In this document: in pieces, positions 1 through 13,689 of the stretch | Layout: each line of letters begins with the position of its first letter | Position numbering within the stretch: position 1 is the first letter of the stretch | Assembly (NCBI GenBank): GCA_018697195.1 | Contig: JAGMWU010000048.1 | Span: 709,331 to 773,330, forward strand | DNA from: Certhia americana | Lineage: Eukaryota; Chordata; Aves; Passeriformes; Certhiidae | Length of the DNA stretch: 64,000 nucleotides | Direction: 5' to 3' | The notes under the pieces: generated by a model | Told to the model about the DNA's origin: nothing | The model's database searches: none | What the model saw: only the letters and a program-made list of their open reading frames with translations | Position numbers and translations under genes: made by a program

Positions 1-3000
1 CACTGCTCTTTGTTTTAAGTCTCATTGGTCCATAATGAAGGGGAGAGTGTTCTGTTGCTGGTGGACAGAATGATGGGCTAGGTTACCTTCCTTTCCTCAA
101 AATTCATGATAAAATCTCCTTCTGGAAACAATACAGTAAAATTTATGGATTGTTTTTTTTGTCTGATATCTTCCTTGACAGCTTGTCCTGGCTCACATCC
201 TTGAGTTCTGTGTCTGTGAAAGGCAAAGCAATGTCTGTCCCTCAGCATGGTGGTATTTGCCAACCTTCTATACTGTGACTGTCCTTAGGCTTCTGTCATG
301 GATGCAAAAATTGACAACGAATATTTTTGGAATCCCCATTGGCTCAGAGCCTTAAAATTCTCACTTCCAAGCAATTAGGTGGGTCCCCAGGAGATGTTGT
401 TCTGTCTCACTGTGAGAGAGAGCTGTGGTGGCCACCAAGTCACCATATCCCTCCCTGCTTTAGTTAACAGTTGAGAGCTTTAATGCTGACTGATACAGGC
501 ATCAGCTCAAATAAAGTGTTCAGCACTCCAGCCAGCACCTGCAGAGCCCTTGCTTTTTAGTTTCTTGGTTTTATAGGTTTTGGGATTTTTTTTTTTTTTT
601 TAAAGACCTGCATTTCCATTAGCACGATCACTCTGCCCTTTACATGTTGTGTATGTCTGCTCCCTTTGCCCCCTGACCACTTGTACTATTTCTCTCCTGC
701 TCAGTCCCTTCTTACAAGTGATTTTGGTTCCTGGGGGCAGTTGCAATTCCCATTCTGTAGCAGCCAGTCCCATCTGAGGCAGGTAGGCAGATGACTTTTT
801 TCCAGCCAATCTTTTCATACTGATCCAGTAAATTATTGGTAGTGGTAAAGTAGCTGGCAAGGTGGACTAAAACAACAATTCTGTTCCATTTAGCTGCCCA
901 GACACATGTATTTCTCTCTTTTATTATCTTGTTTGGCTGTATAGTTCAATTACTTCTTAGTAAGTTTTCCTTGCAGTATGTGGATTTGTATGTTGTAGTC
1001 CAGCTCCTTAAAGCAACAATTTGCATATCTGTAAGTCCGACTTTTTCTGAAATATAAACTCTTTGAAACTTGGTTTTCAAATCTGTCTCTGTAAACCCAT
1101 TATATGTGTGGCATCATCATCTCTCACGGCTCAGACATTTCAACTGCAGATTTTATAATTGTTTAAATCTCCAAGTGACTGGAGAGAGATGCTCTGCTTT
1201 GCCTTCCTTTGACACTGTTTCAAATTCCTCAATTTCAACATCTATTTCAATTCCTCAAAGACATTTTATGATCTCGTAGAAACAGCAAATCCCAGAGTAA
1301 AACCTTGCCAGAGAGCTTTTACAGCATCTTAGCCTCAACCCCAGGGACTTTCTGTTGTCATGCTGTTGGAGACCTGCATCAATATTGCCCAGAACTGAGC
1401 TGGAGTTAGAATTGCTCCAGATTCAGGAGTACATGAGGGTGTCTTACCCACCATTTCAGAGAGAAAGACAAATAATGAAGATATTGACAGATACACCCTT
1501 TGCAGAAACAGTCATGGAAGGTGTCTGTAACCTACTTAGAACTTCTGTGAGAACTGCTGATGCATCCACTCTGAACCCTACTATATTTATCATTTTAGGG
1601 AGTCAGAATTGCCTAACTGATCACTTAAACAGAAAAGCACAGATGAGCACTCAGACACCAAATGGACATGGTGAGATGTTACACAGCACAGCTGGAGTCA
1701 GGAACAGATGTATATGTAGAGGTGAAATCTCAGTGTAAAATGAGGCATCAAAAAGTGTGTGAGGAGTCAAAACCATGAACATTTCAGGAGCTATTATCTG
1801 CTCTGGGGCTGCCCTATTTGTTGTAAGCTTCCCTAGAGTCTCCCTTCTGCAGAAATGTCATGTATCCTCACATGCCCTTTGCAGTGGGTGAACTCATTTT
1901 TGTGAGCCTCCATCAGCAGCTGAAGAACAGACATTTTTTAATGTCGTATCTTCTATCCTACTTTTTGATCTTCCTCTTGTTCCTCTTTTTCTTTTGCCAG
2001 TACCCACCTATTAATCTTATGTTGTGTGGTTTGGTTGAAATACACATTCATCAGCTCAGAACTGGTGTGCTCTATAGTTTGTAGCATTTCAGTGATTTAT
2101 TTAAAGGACTTGTGCTAAAGTCCTTGCACAAGGGACAAGTTCTTGCTGCCTGTAGCAATTCGAATGTGTGCAGTTCATATCAACTCAAGGCAAGCAGTTG
2201 CCTGTTTGGAGTGCTGGGAGCAGGCAGGGCACACTGGTGCTGTATTCAGAAGTGTGATTCCATCATTCCCAAACTCAGTTTAGTCTCTCCAGACACAGAA
2301 CCCCAGCAACAGCAGCTGCAAAGCTGTAGCAGGAGAGATTTCAGAGCAGGTCTGAGTATGTATCCATGGTACACATGTCTTCAGCTCCTGAAGCCTTGGT
2401 TTATTGGATGTGTCCTTACCTTGGCAGTTGGCATTTCCAGTGAGAGCCAATCTCAAGGCAGACCAGTGGGCAACGGGAAAATGGAAATAGAGATTTCCTA
2501 ACTGGCCAACTGGGCTGTGGGGACTGGCTTGGACACCATCACAGAGGAAGCAGATCCAGTCACAGGAAAAGGGGATAGGGAGGGAAAATATTTGGGAAAC
2601 AGACAATTTTAGAAACAGAGGAAGCTTCTGTAGGTCAGTGCATACAACTTGCTAAATAAAGCAAATTATTCCTGGCAGTGACAGGGTGGTCTGAGGGGTT
2701 TAGGCAACCTCAACTGCTGTGTAGGAAAGACAGTGGCAGTGGTCACATCATGTCACAGCTGCTACTCTTGCAGTTATGTGGCTTTCAATGTCTCTTGCTG
2801 AACATCTCCACAGAGCCAAGGATTGTGTTTCACCACAAGACACCGATGTTGCAAAGCCCACACTTCATTCCAGTCTTAACTGGACAGATACTACCCTGTA
2901 ATGCTGTCAGGGAGGGAAGGGATCCTCCACAATTCTCTACAGGGAACCTCAGCTGGTTTGCTGCAGAGCTGAACACATAACTTGTTTCCCAGGAATGGAA

Positions 3001-3435
3001 ATGGCTGTGCTCCAGGCAGCTGTGGCTTTCTTGCCTTTTCTAACTGACTTTTTGGAAAAGAATAGGGCAAGTTTGACTTGATGATCCTTAAAGGACTTTT
3101 CCAACCTCAACAATTCTACGATTCTAAGTATGCAAGCTTGGGACTGTCTCTTCTTGCTGGTTTTTCATGTTCTTCTAAAATCAGAAGTGTCAACCTTTAA
3201 TTTAGCTGCTCTGTAGATCATAAATTTAATTTACAATAATGGCATTTCAGGCCAGCCCTCTAGAGCTCTGATACAAGTCTATGGTTTGTTAAAAGTCAGG
3301 ATAAACCACAACAGCAACAAGGAGTGTGCTGTGTAGGTATGAGAAAAAAGGCAACAAAAGAAAGTTTGTGACAGGTTATTTTTTCTCTGAATGTCAAGTG
3401 AATAAATCTTCTTTTTGTGTGTTTTGTTACAACAG
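1..3435. other. Intron or flank upstream of the first visible SPNS2 exon
   Basis: Apart from the T16 run at 586-601 and the CR1 end at 3069-3127, I see no exon with acceptable splice sites and no RNA gene. Since the exon at 3436 enters in phase 0 and an SPNS2 exon must precede it, this stretch is most simply SPNS2 intron. No spinster-like peptide (such as the preceding helix) is readable in any plus frame. Confidence 0.6.
3069..3127 (+). mobile_element. CR1 LINE 3'-end fragment
   Basis: The order gacttgatgatcctta, ggacttttccaacctcaa, attctacgattcta is the signature 3' terminus of avian CR1 retrotransposons, with the degenerate ATTCTATG repeat at the end. Only about 60 bp is recognisable; sequence to the left has diverged or is unrelated. 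Plus orientation, intronic or upstream of the first SPNS2 exon in the window. Confidence 0.75.
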
Positions 3436-3501
3436 ATTTGCATTTTTATCGGAGAAACTCTTCTGTTTTCAAACTGGGCTATCACAGCAGACATACTAAT
3501 G
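3436..3501 (+). CDS. SPNS2: SPNS2 internal exon (22 codons), membrane helix of the C-terminal half
   Basis: This exon encodes ICIFIGETLLF followed by SNWAITADILM, a hydrophobic segment with the GETLL...NWA...ADIL pattern typical of spinster-family transporters. It is bounded by an acceptor (gttacaacag, ending 3435) and a strong donor (G|gtgagt at 3502), and it is phase 0 at both ends. SPNS2 is a major-facilitator-superfamily protein of the plasma membrane that exports sphingosine-1-phosphate, mainly from endothelium; this is known for the family, not shown here. The splice to 11188 gives an uninterrupted reading frame and a continuous family match. I see no earlier SPNS2 exon in bases 1-3435, so the N-terminal three quarters of the protein lies upstream of the window. 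SPNS1 and SPNS3 are the alternatives, but the C-terminal end at 37559-37601 and the MYBBP1A neighbour point to SPNS2. Confidence 0.9.
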
Positions 3502-6500
3502 GTGAGTGCACTTTGGAACAGCATCTTTCTGTGTTCAGAACAGTTTGTCAACTTTGCAAGAACAAGTTCACAATTTCTTCCAGATCCTAGTCCCTACTTC
3601 AGCTTATTCCGGTTTTCATTATTATTATTTTTGCTTACTGACATCAAGAGAAAGAAAGAAAAAGATCCTTTTTGTCCTTTGTTCTGAGCACCGGGGAGAG
3701 ATGCCCAGAAAGGACATTTCTGAATTCAAATAAATTCCCCAAATTTTAAGTGTTTGTGCAAAACCCCACATGCACAGAATTCAGGCAGCATTTCGTAGCA
3801 GTCAGCACGTTTGTGGGCTTTGTTATCAATAACTCAGCTTTGTTCTGCAATAGGAAATCCTTCCCTCCCTCTCTCCTTCCCTCCCTCCTCTGACCACAAA
3901 GGCAGCCTATCTACCTACCATTCAACACACACAATAGAAACCCACCTCTGGGAGAACAGAGAGGAAAAGAAAGTATAAAGAATTTTTGGACTATGTCCAT
4001 CTTGTCCAAGAGGAAACTGTCAGGGACTTTTCAACTCACGTCCTTCATTTTCCATTCTTTCTCCACCACAGAGCTTTTCAAGTCTTTCAAATCAGCAAGC
4101 TGACCTCAGCAGCCCCATTTTCACATGAAATAGTCTGGACATTTGCTCAAGAGCTCTGCATGTTTTGTAAAGGTTTCCATCAGAGCTCATCAAACATAAT
4201 ATAGGTTGAAACCCTGTTGTAAAGGAGGTGTTGCTAACTTTTAGAGACAGGCACTAAGGCACAGAAACATTACAGGACTTTCCCGAGGTCTTTTGTCAGC
4301 TCGTTGACTAAACTAAAAATATAATCAGTCTGGCATCAGTAGAAAACTCCTTTGACTTGTATTTGTTGGCTATGCAAACATCAGCGAGGAAACAATCGGG
4401 CTCAGTATTCTTAGATGGAAAGATAATGGTGTTGATGCATTGATTCAGCAAAGAACTTCAATCCTCTGCTTAAGTTCTGTTTATGTTGAAGTTCAAGGTT
4501 GTGTTTATATTTAAAGTAGCTCTGCAGTTGCTGTCGCTGTATTGCCTGATGAACTCTCTGTCTTTCACTCATTTGTGAGAGGTGGGGTGGGGTGGTTAAA
4601 TCCACTCCTGTCAGCGTGGGTAAAGCACAGAGGAACAAAGGTTGTCAGTGTACTCTGACAACATTGGATGGCTTTTCATTCCCAAGGTTCCTCCTGCCAG
4701 GTCAGCTGTGGTGGGACAGAGCTCTCTGGGGCTTCCCTGGGACTTCCATGGGCTTTTGCAGCTTGTGCTGAGTTCAAGGCTGCTGTGGCCATTCATAATG
4801 TGGTATCTCAACACTTGCACAGATTTGCAGCCTGGAGACAGCTGTGCTGAGGAAGAAATTACAGTACAATATGTGTAGTTGCTCATTCCTGCCTCCTGCC
4901 AGAGCTTCCTGTTGCATCCTGCCTCTGGCTGTGGTGTTCCCAGGAGCAATCCCTGTTCTCTCCACTCAGAATTAGTGGAGAGGTTTAAATAGCAACTGGT
5001 TTATACCCTTCTTAACATTGGCTGGCACAGGTAAGGGCTGAGGTGGTCCCAGCTGCCATGAGGGAGGATCCTGTCAGACATGTTCAAAGTCCTCCAGAAA
5101 ATCTGTGCCAGGGGCAGACCTGAAATTTGACCTGTATTGTCTCAAGGTGACCCCAAAAGGTATTTATATCAAGGGTATTAATTGTCCCATTTAATTACAG
5201 AGGGTTTTTTGTGTAGATTTCAATGTGACTTCAATATCCTGTAGCTTTTTAACAGTTTTTATAGGATTTGCCATCTGTCTTAACAGCATCCTATGGTCAG
5301 TTGCATTTTGTAGGGAGGCATTGGCAGTTACTTGTATTGCTTCAGTGCAAAAGAGTTCCATAATAAATGATTGGAAATAATAATTCAGTTTTCCAAAACA
5401 TGGGAAAGAAACTAAAGCCATGTTAAAAAATGGATTTTGATAATTGCTGCCAACTTCTCTGCTCACTGTTCTCTGGTCTATTTAGGAAAATGATCTGAGT
5501 GTTGTATATAATCCCCAGCTAGGTGTATTAACAGCATGAGGGGCATGTGAAAGTTTTAAAGAAATAAATGTAAACATCACTTAGATGAGGAGAGGGCTGG
5601 AAGTGCAGACAGATCACACAGGGCATGAGAGGGGGCTTAGACTGTCAATAGGTGAGGGCCAAGGCTACAGTCATGTTTGACAGACAGCTTGGTGGGAAGT
5701 CTTTGCCAGAGAAAGATGTGGAAATGTTTTAGCACTTTATATGTTTGGCAAATTAATTTTACTGATTACTATTTATTTGGTGTAATCAGAAGTGTTCTTG
5801 CCTGAGGCTGGGAAGGAGTTTAAAAGCATTATTAGCGTAAGCTTAACAGCACTTTCATCCTATACATAAATTACCCTGTTTTCATGGGTAAAAGCTCTCA
5901 ATACTGGCTGAACTGTTGTTCTCGCTGATTTCATTATGCCAGGAGAGAGACTTTTTGGAAACTGCATCTCAGATGATTTCTCACAGCTTTCCCAAGATTT
6001 ACAGATCCCATGCCTGCTTGCTATTGGGCAAGTTGTTAAGGACCTCCAGAGGTTTTGCAAGTTTAATTTCCGTGGCAAAACAACGATGTTTGCTTATTAT
6101 CTTCCAGTTTAATTGTTGGCTCTTCCTATCTCTGTGCTTGCATTGCATCCACTGCTCCTCCTGCAGAAGGCTCCTTGGCTTTTCTGCAGTCCAAGGTGCC
6201 AAGTGCTGGCTCTGAGGCACTGTCAGTGCTGCAGTGTTCTGCACTGCCTGAGATTCTGAAAGGATGATATTTGTTCCGAATGCAAATTTGTACAAAACAG
6301 GTCTTATTCTCCTGAGCACAGCTCTCCATATCTCCTCCCAGGCACATGCTCAGATGGTGCTTGGGGAAAGGAGAGATGCTTTGCATGAAGCTTGCTAATT
6401 ATGAAACAGATTTCATCAGCCATCTTTGCAAATTGGCCTTAAAATTACCAGAACCCCAAAGTAGCATTAAAGCTGCCTCGTAACAGCAATAATGAATGAG

Positions 6501-7929
6501 CTTCAGTGCAGCAGGCAAGTGTGTAACACTCTGAGACATGTGTAGTGTGGAGGGCTTTGGGAGAATCTGGTGCTAATAGTGGGGGTTTTCTCCATACCAC
6601 ATTTCAAAAACAAAGACGATGGACAGCAGCTTGGAATTTTTGTGTAAGAGCCATTAAACAATTTAACGTGCCTCTATTTCAATCACAGTCTCTTTAGGTC
6701 TTTGCTGAGAAAAGGCACCTTCCAGTTTATACATAGTCCTGACATTCATGCAAAAAAATTACTCTGCATATTTCTATTTTCTTTTAAAATATTAGTTCTT
6801 TCTAAATGGTCATGACCTACTGTGGAGGAGCTGCTTTGATGTTTTGTTGTAAAGTCAAAGTCTTCCTTTAGGCTTGAAACAGGCACAAACTGGTGCTCAG
6901 CTGTGCCATAGGCATGTAGGAATGTCTTATTCTGATTACCTTCCCTAAAAATAAAACCCAGTTATTTATTTAGTACAAAATGCTGCCCTATTTTTGTAGC
7001 CAAAGATAAGTTGCATTTCCAGAGGTTATTGTTGCTTCTCTGAGTGCTTCCACACAATATTCCGAGTGCTGCAGGTTAGGTTTGAAGGCAGGGTGAGGAA
7101 TTTCTGAGAATGAGGGAGCATAGCCCACTCCAAACCATCCCAGAGCAGCTGGTCCAAAGGCTGCAGGTGGAGGTGTTCTGCTCTATGGTGTGCCGGGAAC
7201 TGGAAACCACAGCAGCCTCCTTTTGCTTCATTTTAGAGTATTTTGTTTAGACAGTGTCTGCCTGACTTTTTTGGAGAGTCTCTCTGGATCCCAGCCTTTC
7301 CCTTTTCTGAATAGCAGAGACAACTGGGCTATTTCCAGGTTCTGTCAGGGTTAGTGCATGTCTTTGGTGCTGAAAGAGGCCAGTATGAATTGTCCTGACC
7401 CAGAAAGGGCAGCAGAGGTCTGGAGACAGTAGTTTCCATTAAAGCTTGGACATAAACATCAGAACTTACCTCTTTGGCACAGGGGCATTTCCTGGGAGAC
7501 GGGTGATCTCTCCTTGGCTTTCCCCATTAATTTTTTTCAGACCAACTCCTGCTGGTTTCATCACAGGAAGGAGATGTCAGCAGTAATCCCTGGCCTTTCT
7601 GAAACTCTATTTAAAGAGCAGAGGTTTCCAGAGCTGCTTGGTCAGCCACCCTGCCCATCCTCTGTGCTGCCTGCCTCAGAACCTGGAATCAGGAATGAGC
7701 CAGGACAATCCCACAGGCTTCCTCCTTGGCTGCTGTGGCTCTCCCACCTCCAGTTTCTGTGGGATGTCCAAACCAGGCCATGTATGGTTTGAATTTAGAT
7801 CTATTTTAGCATTGAAATGCCCATTTAGAGTTGTAATTTATTTCTGTCTTCCAAGAACAGTAGATGTTTGCTACCAACTGCTTCCTGTCCATCAGAACAA
7901 AATGTTTTCTAAGTAGGGATAGGGTGGAG

Positions 7930-7952
7930 TATTTGTTTGTTTGTTTGTTTTT
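7930..7952. repeat. (GTTT)n tetranucleotide repeat
   Basis: Four to five GTTT units ending in a T run. Minor simple repeat in the first SPNS2 intron of the window. Confidence 0.75.
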
Positions 7953-8897
7953 TGGAGGTGCTGGTTTAAGCTTTTTATTTTCTTTCCAATATGTTTTTCA
8001 AGGAGATCATGTTCATTTGCTTGCTACATGTTGGGTTTTTGCTTTGAGGGGGAGTGTTTGTCTCTCCAATTCCAGACCAAATATACCAAGTTTTAGCACT
8101 TTATGATGTTTCAACCATCAATAACTTCTTCAGTTGAGCTAGAAACTGTGCTCCTGCTTGCAAAACTGTGTTTGCATAATGTAGCTAAACATACAAAATT
8201 ATGTCCAATATCTGTGTGTGTATTCATGTGTATAAATATTTATGTATGCATGCACACATATGATACAGGTATCATTAAGAGTTCTTTCTCTAATTAGAAT
8301 CAATTCACTGCCACTCCCTGAAAGTGGTAATTTTTTAATAAATGTGCCATTTCTTTTGCCCTTTTGCTACAAAAGTGGATATAATACAGAACCAGGAAGG
8401 TTTTTTCCCCCAGATTGGTTAACATCAACTTCACAAAAAGAAAAAAAAATTGTGTTTCACATTTATGCACAACTCTTGAATTAGGTAGAATTTCACTTTT
8501 ATCTACTCAGATGCCCTTTCCAAAAGAGCTCTTGCAGAATGCTTCTCCACTGCCCCTGTGTAAACTGGGCCAGGTGGGAAGAACAAAAATAACTCACTCT
8601 TAATTTTGCTTTTCTTCTGTCTGGTCTATCCAGGTTTCATCCATTAGCTGCCTCTTTGGGGAGTGGGAATGAGTTGTGGGGCTCTCCTACTGTTCACATC
8701 CTAACCTTAAGCACATTTCTGTGTCTCTAATGAAGTTTAGAGCTAATTTTCCTCTTGGGATTTCTTTCTCAAGTCGTGTTCTGAGTTCCTGGATGCAAAA
8801 GGAGGACAGGGCCTGACATCCACAGCTGGATGGCTGCTCTGGATCTGAACATACCTTGCTCTTCTGTTGCGCAAGAGGAGTTGAACAGGGTGCCTGC

Positions 8898-9565
8898 TGT
8901 CATGGCTGGAAGGACAGGTGTCTGCCAAGGAAGGCAGGAGCCTCCCTTGGAATGGAGAATTTAAACCCCCTCCCTCCAAATTATTATAATTTTTGAAGGG
9001 GCTCTCAGGCAAAGATATGGGAATAGGAATAACAATTCTTTATTAGGGGAACTAAAATAAACAATAAAACAAAAACACATGCAGTATTACAAAAGTGCAA
9101 AAATGAAAACAAACAAATAAACAAACCCCACTGACAGAGTCAGGATCCCAGCTGCCCCACTGTGTGTCAGGGTGTTGGTGGCAGTGCCATTCCATGATGG
9201 CTGCAGTCCCAGTGGCAGATGTGGCTCTGGTGAAGTGATGCTCCTGGAGAAAAGTGCAGTTTTTCACTGAAGGTTCAGTGGTGAGAGATGGGCCTGGTGT
9301 TCATCTGAGAATCCAGTGGAAAGGCTGCTTGGTCTTCCAACTCCCAGATTTTTATCCAGGTAGGAATCCTTGTCTCCTCCCCCTGGCTGGAGCATTTCCC
9401 AGTGGGATGATGGAATTCTCTCAGTGACACTCACTGGCCCAGTAGCAGAAGATCTCTCCCTGGAGGGAGGCTGGGTTGTAGAAGAGATAAGAAAACTGCC
9501 CCAGGGGGTTTATTGACAGTTGGCCATGGACAGACAATTACAGCACCCCCACCCCAGTTTCAACA
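8898..9565 (-). mobile_element. LTR of an endogenous retrovirus (minus orientation)
   Basis: On the minus strand it starts TGTTGAAACTGG and ends near CCATGACA. A TATA-like ggataaaaat sits around plus 9347-9356, and AATAAA at plus 9039-9044 is followed by about 140 bp of downstream sequence. This is the layout of an LTR lying antisense to SPNS2. The last 100 bp (plus 8898-8997) match about 100 bp at 35483-35578, showing that the family is present twice in the window. Both ends are inferred, and the flanks CCTGC and GATGG do not form a duplication. No viral coding sequence is attached. Confidence 0.65.
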
Positions 9566-11187
9566 GATGGTGATAGAATACAGAGTTTTGGTTACATTTT
9601 GCACGGCAGCTTTTGACACCTGCTTAATACATGGCATGAAAGTGCATTAGCAGTTTGCATTTGCAGCTTTGTCAAAGCAGGGATGAAAGAACTGGCAGGT
9701 CATCTGAACACACATGGTAAAGAGAATTTAATCTAATTTTACCCATAATTTGGAATTGTCTGTGCTTGGAGCGAGATGATGATTTTAAATAGGCATCAGT
9801 TCTCTTTTAGTGTGGATTTTCTCAATGCTCTTTCTTTTTTTCCTGGTTTTTATGGTAATTCTTTCCACTGCAGACAGGGCAACTCCCCTTTCCTTGTGAG
9901 AAGTAGTTCAAGCACTGCAATGTACTTTAGTCCTGTGCCCTGAGTGAGTCCTCCCTGCCAGTCAGTTCAGGTAAAGGATCTCTGTGTATCTCTGGCTGGG
10001 GATGGGCCAGTCCTGAAATGTCACATTTAATTAATAAATTACTTTGGGAAAGGATTGCAAGAATCCTGGCAAGACAGGACTTCTAAAGAAAAGACTGAAG
10101 GCAGCCCATCAGAGAGAAAGTGGATAAATAAAAGGGATCATGGTCTCCAAAGAGCTGAACAAGTCATTCCTGTCAGAGCCGCAGGAAAAGGCACAGTGAG
10201 ATTCTGTGCTTACAGGCAGAAACAACGCTCACTTGGATTTAGAGACCTATTGAATTCTTCATTACTTCCAGCCTTTAAATCAAGACAGGATCAATTCATA
10301 AACTGGGATATGTGGATTTGATGCAGATGTCCTTAGCCAGCATCTTTAACAATTTATGCAAGAGACAATTACTTTCTCCTGCCTCTACAAAGTGTATTAC
10401 AAAATTGAGGCCATTCCACAGGACAGGGGATTGGTGGGGGTTTTTATTTTTAAATTTTTCATCCCCTTCTATGGTTAGAGCTCTGTTATCTGTGAGCTCT
10501 AGTCCCTTCATGGGTAAGTAATTTGTGTTTTCCACTGCTCCTATGTAATCTGACTGATTCTGTATGACCTGGCTAAGGGTGTCATATCCTATTAGAGGAG
10601 TGGAGACCAAAATACAGTATCTTGGCTATAGAAAATTTTCCCAATGTGACTTCGTCATTTTTCACAAACAGAATCACAAATTTTTGAGAAAAATGTAAAG
10701 CAGCTAGAGATGGAATGGGAAGATGTGTGACCATGACCTTTCATACTGATGTGGATTGCTGATGGTTTAGGAAACAAAATAACTTTTGTTATGGAATAAG
10801 CCAAATATCCCAGGTTACAGCACTGTCCTTAACTGGAGGCTGATGGTGTTGAGCAACGTTAAATTCCATTCTCCTCACCAGCAAAGCAAAATACAGTCTG
10901 AGGAGCAGCAGCAAAGTGTCTTGTGGGCAAAGCTGATAGACCAAGCACTGCTGAGAGTGTGCAGAGCTTCCTTCCCTCAGCACCTGCCAACAGAAAAACT
11001 CCAGAACAAGGGAGGGTATCTGAGGCTCTCAGTTGCCTGAGCCAGCTATGGACTGGCCAGTTGCTCTGTCTAGGATGGCTGGTTTGTTTTGTGCTGCCCT
11101 GGGCATAAACTGAGCAGTACAAGACAGATGAGCAGGTTCTTATTTCAGCTTCTTTACCTATTTTTGTTTCTTTCCCCTTCTTTGCAG

Positions 11188-11286
11188 TACGTGGTCATTC
11201 CAACTCGCCGTGCAACCGCAGTGGCCTTGCAGAGTTTCACTTCACACCTCCTGGGAGATGCTGGCAGTCCTTATCTCATTGGATTT
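11188..11286 (+). CDS. SPNS2: SPNS2 internal exon (33 codons) with the [13 protein letters not shown] signature
   Basis: The exon reads [15 protein letters not shown], then [18 protein letters not shown]. The VVIPTRR loop and the [13 protein letters not shown] segment are among the best conserved parts of spinster transporters, and the paired arginines sit at a membrane-loop border. The acceptor is pyrimidine-rich (tttccccttctttgcag, ending 11187) and the donor is gtaagt at 11287. Both ends are phase 0, so it joins directly to the exons at 3436 and 21918. All 33 codons are open. The exon lies between introns of about 7.7 and 10.6 kb. Its family identity is very secure; its assignment to SPNS2 rather than a paralogue rests on the whole exon chain. 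Confidence 0.95.
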
Positions 11287-11702
11287 GTAAGTGTTCACAG
11301 CAGGCTCTGGCAGGGTTTGCTTTTGTTTCTGAACTGCTCATCTGAAATGCCAAGTTAGATCCTGCTGGGAAAGAAGGGCTGTGTTTGTCAGCAGAATGGG
11401 AAGTGCTGCAGAGCAGTGCAACTTTTTTTACCTGGTTGGGTTGTTGTGAGCTGCAGTTCAAACCAGGGGGGAACTACTTGGGTGTGGGAAATAAGTTACC
11501 AAATCTTTTTAGCCTAAGGTGTTTGTAAAGCTCACAGACAGCTCTGAAAAGAGGGAATGTTCTTGCTGTGGTGTGGACATGGAGCCGATAGAAATTAGGT
11601 TGGAAGAGAATCATGTGTGTGCTTAGCTGTTAATTGACCTCAGATACCAAATACCTGCTTATGGGTAGCAGCACACAGCTGTACCTGGTTTGTGTGATAG
11701 TA

Positions 11703-11930
11703 AATCATAGAACCACAGAATATTCTGGGCTGCAAGGGACTGACAAGGATCATCCAGTCCAACTCCTGGCCCTGCACAGACACACCAACAATCCCACCCT
11801 GTGCCTGAGAGCATTGTCCAAACACTCCTGGAGCTCTGGCAGCCTTGGGGCCATGACCATTCCCTGGGGAGCCTGCTCAGAGCCCAACCAGGGGTTTTCA
11901 TTAGTATTCCTTCCTGGGGTGTCCTTTTGT
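11703..11930 (-). mobile_element. CR1 LINE fragment (minus orientation)
   Basis: It opens with atcatagaaccacagaatat, the reversed CR1 3' tail, then ggatcatccagtccaactcc and a typical CR1 body up to gagcccaaccaggg. About 230 bp, truncated at its 5' end as most CR1 copies are. It lies 420 bp after the SPNS2 exon at 11188. Confidence 0.8.
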
Positions 11931-13689
11931 GACTGCTTCAGTGGCTGGCCTGGGTCTGACTGGGGATCTCCCTTCCTATGCCACCATTATCCTACTTCAG
12001 AACAGATTAAGAGACCCAGCTCCAAAATCTGGCAGTCAGAGGACATTCACAGTTGAAAATAAAAGGTCTGGGAAACGTAATGAGGAAAAGAAATCTGGAT
12101 ATACTGGGGAAATGTCTTTTTCCTTCAATGGAGTTTGATGCATGGAGTTTCAGAGATCACAAATCATCATTTATAAAATACAGTAGCTCCTACAGAAATC
12201 CCTGAGTGACCCTGCTCTTGATGTGTTGAAAGTGCTGCTACCCAGGGATGTAACTGGGGACTTCACTGGTCCCATCACCTGAGAATGAGAGACAGGACTT
12301 TCATGTCCTCCTCCAGCTCAGACACAGCTGCTGGGTGCTGTGGGGCTTTTTTTATTTTTTAAAACCATCGTTGCTCATCTATTCATCCTGTAGACCCCAG
12401 TGTATGTAGCTACACATAGTTATTTATATATATTTAATTTTGTAAGTGTCTCTGTTTAAATATACATAAATGTTTACTTTTTATTGGCAATGCTAAGGCT
12501 CCTCTGTAGTCCTCTGAAGCACACAGGAAAAGGCAGATAGAGATAAGACTGAGAAGACCAAAGAAATGAGAAATCTCTCAAGAGAATAAAAATTGTACAA
12601 TTTAGCTTAACTCTTTATTTACTTCAATGTTCTGGATACTTGGGTAGAAAAGATCTTATTTTAGAATTTATTTGAAGGTGGCAAGAACAAAGGAGTTGCA
12701 GGAGAGGCTGCTTCATGCAGGGCAGGTGATGTGGGGAACGTGGGAGAGGGAAGGAGCCAGGCAGGACAGGGCTGGAGATGAGGGCAGGGCTGGGGCAGGT
12801 CAGGCTGCCTCAGGGAACTCTTCTACATGTTCATCCTTTTCCTTAGAAAAGAGGGATGCCCAGGAGGAATACCTAGGACCCTGAATGATTGCAATTATTT
12901 TTGAAAGTTGCCTGGGGCTCTTCAATGTCATAGATTCAAAATAAAAGGTCTTTGGTTGTAGGAATAATGTGCCTTGCCCTCCTGGTATTCAGAGATAAAG
13001 CAAGTTGTGAGTTACTTATTAAGGATTCTTGGCTGAAATATGTATAGCCCAAATTTAATAGCTGCATTAGGTATTTTTTAGACTGGGAAAATATTCGTTA
13101 TTATTTTGAATTATCCTTTTGTAATTATGTAATTGTTGGGCAGTTGTGATTTGGGAGGAAGCAATGCAGGTCCAAGGCTCTGAGCAGAAGAGAGGAGTGA
13201 AGCACTCGTGTCATGAAGAGCCAACATCCCTTTGTGCAGCCTCTTTTCTGGCTGGGCTGACTCATCCTCCCTCTGCTACCAGGACTGAAAGGTCAACTAC
13301 AGCTCCACAAAACACAGGAAAACAAATACTATTTAAAGTGAAAGGACAGCCAACTTCTGCACCAGAGCTAAGGCAAGCACTGAACCTGGGTATTAAAAAC
13401 CACAGTAACTGTCCAGCTGCAGTGCAGGACAGAGACCTTCCTGCAGCATTGAAACCCCACCTGTGCAGGTTACAGAAGGGGCTCAGATTCTGACCAGGAT
13501 TTTGAAGGCAGTCTGTGAAGGCTGAGCAACCTATTCCTGCTGTATTTAAGGGAAATTTGGGAAACCTGATTCCCACAGTCCTTCTGGGAATCCCCACCCT
13601 GGTGGTATCAATTCCCACTGCTGGGACTCCAGACTCTTCAGGAGGCAGAGCAAGAGCAGGGGGTAGGACTGAAGGAGAACAGCAGAAGG

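Larger units (their letters stand above)
3502..11187. other. SPNS2: SPNS2 intron, about 7.7 kb
   Basis: It starts gtgagt and ends tttgcag. Contents: the LTR at 8898-9565, a GTTT repeat, AT-rich unique sequence and no recognised exon. Small plus and minus open frames here lack splice sites, codon bias and family likeness. Confidence 0.8.

Noticed and set aside
11634..12056. 140-codon open frame
   Set aside because: Most of it is translated CR1 3'-end sequence; no reverse-transcriptase motif is present.
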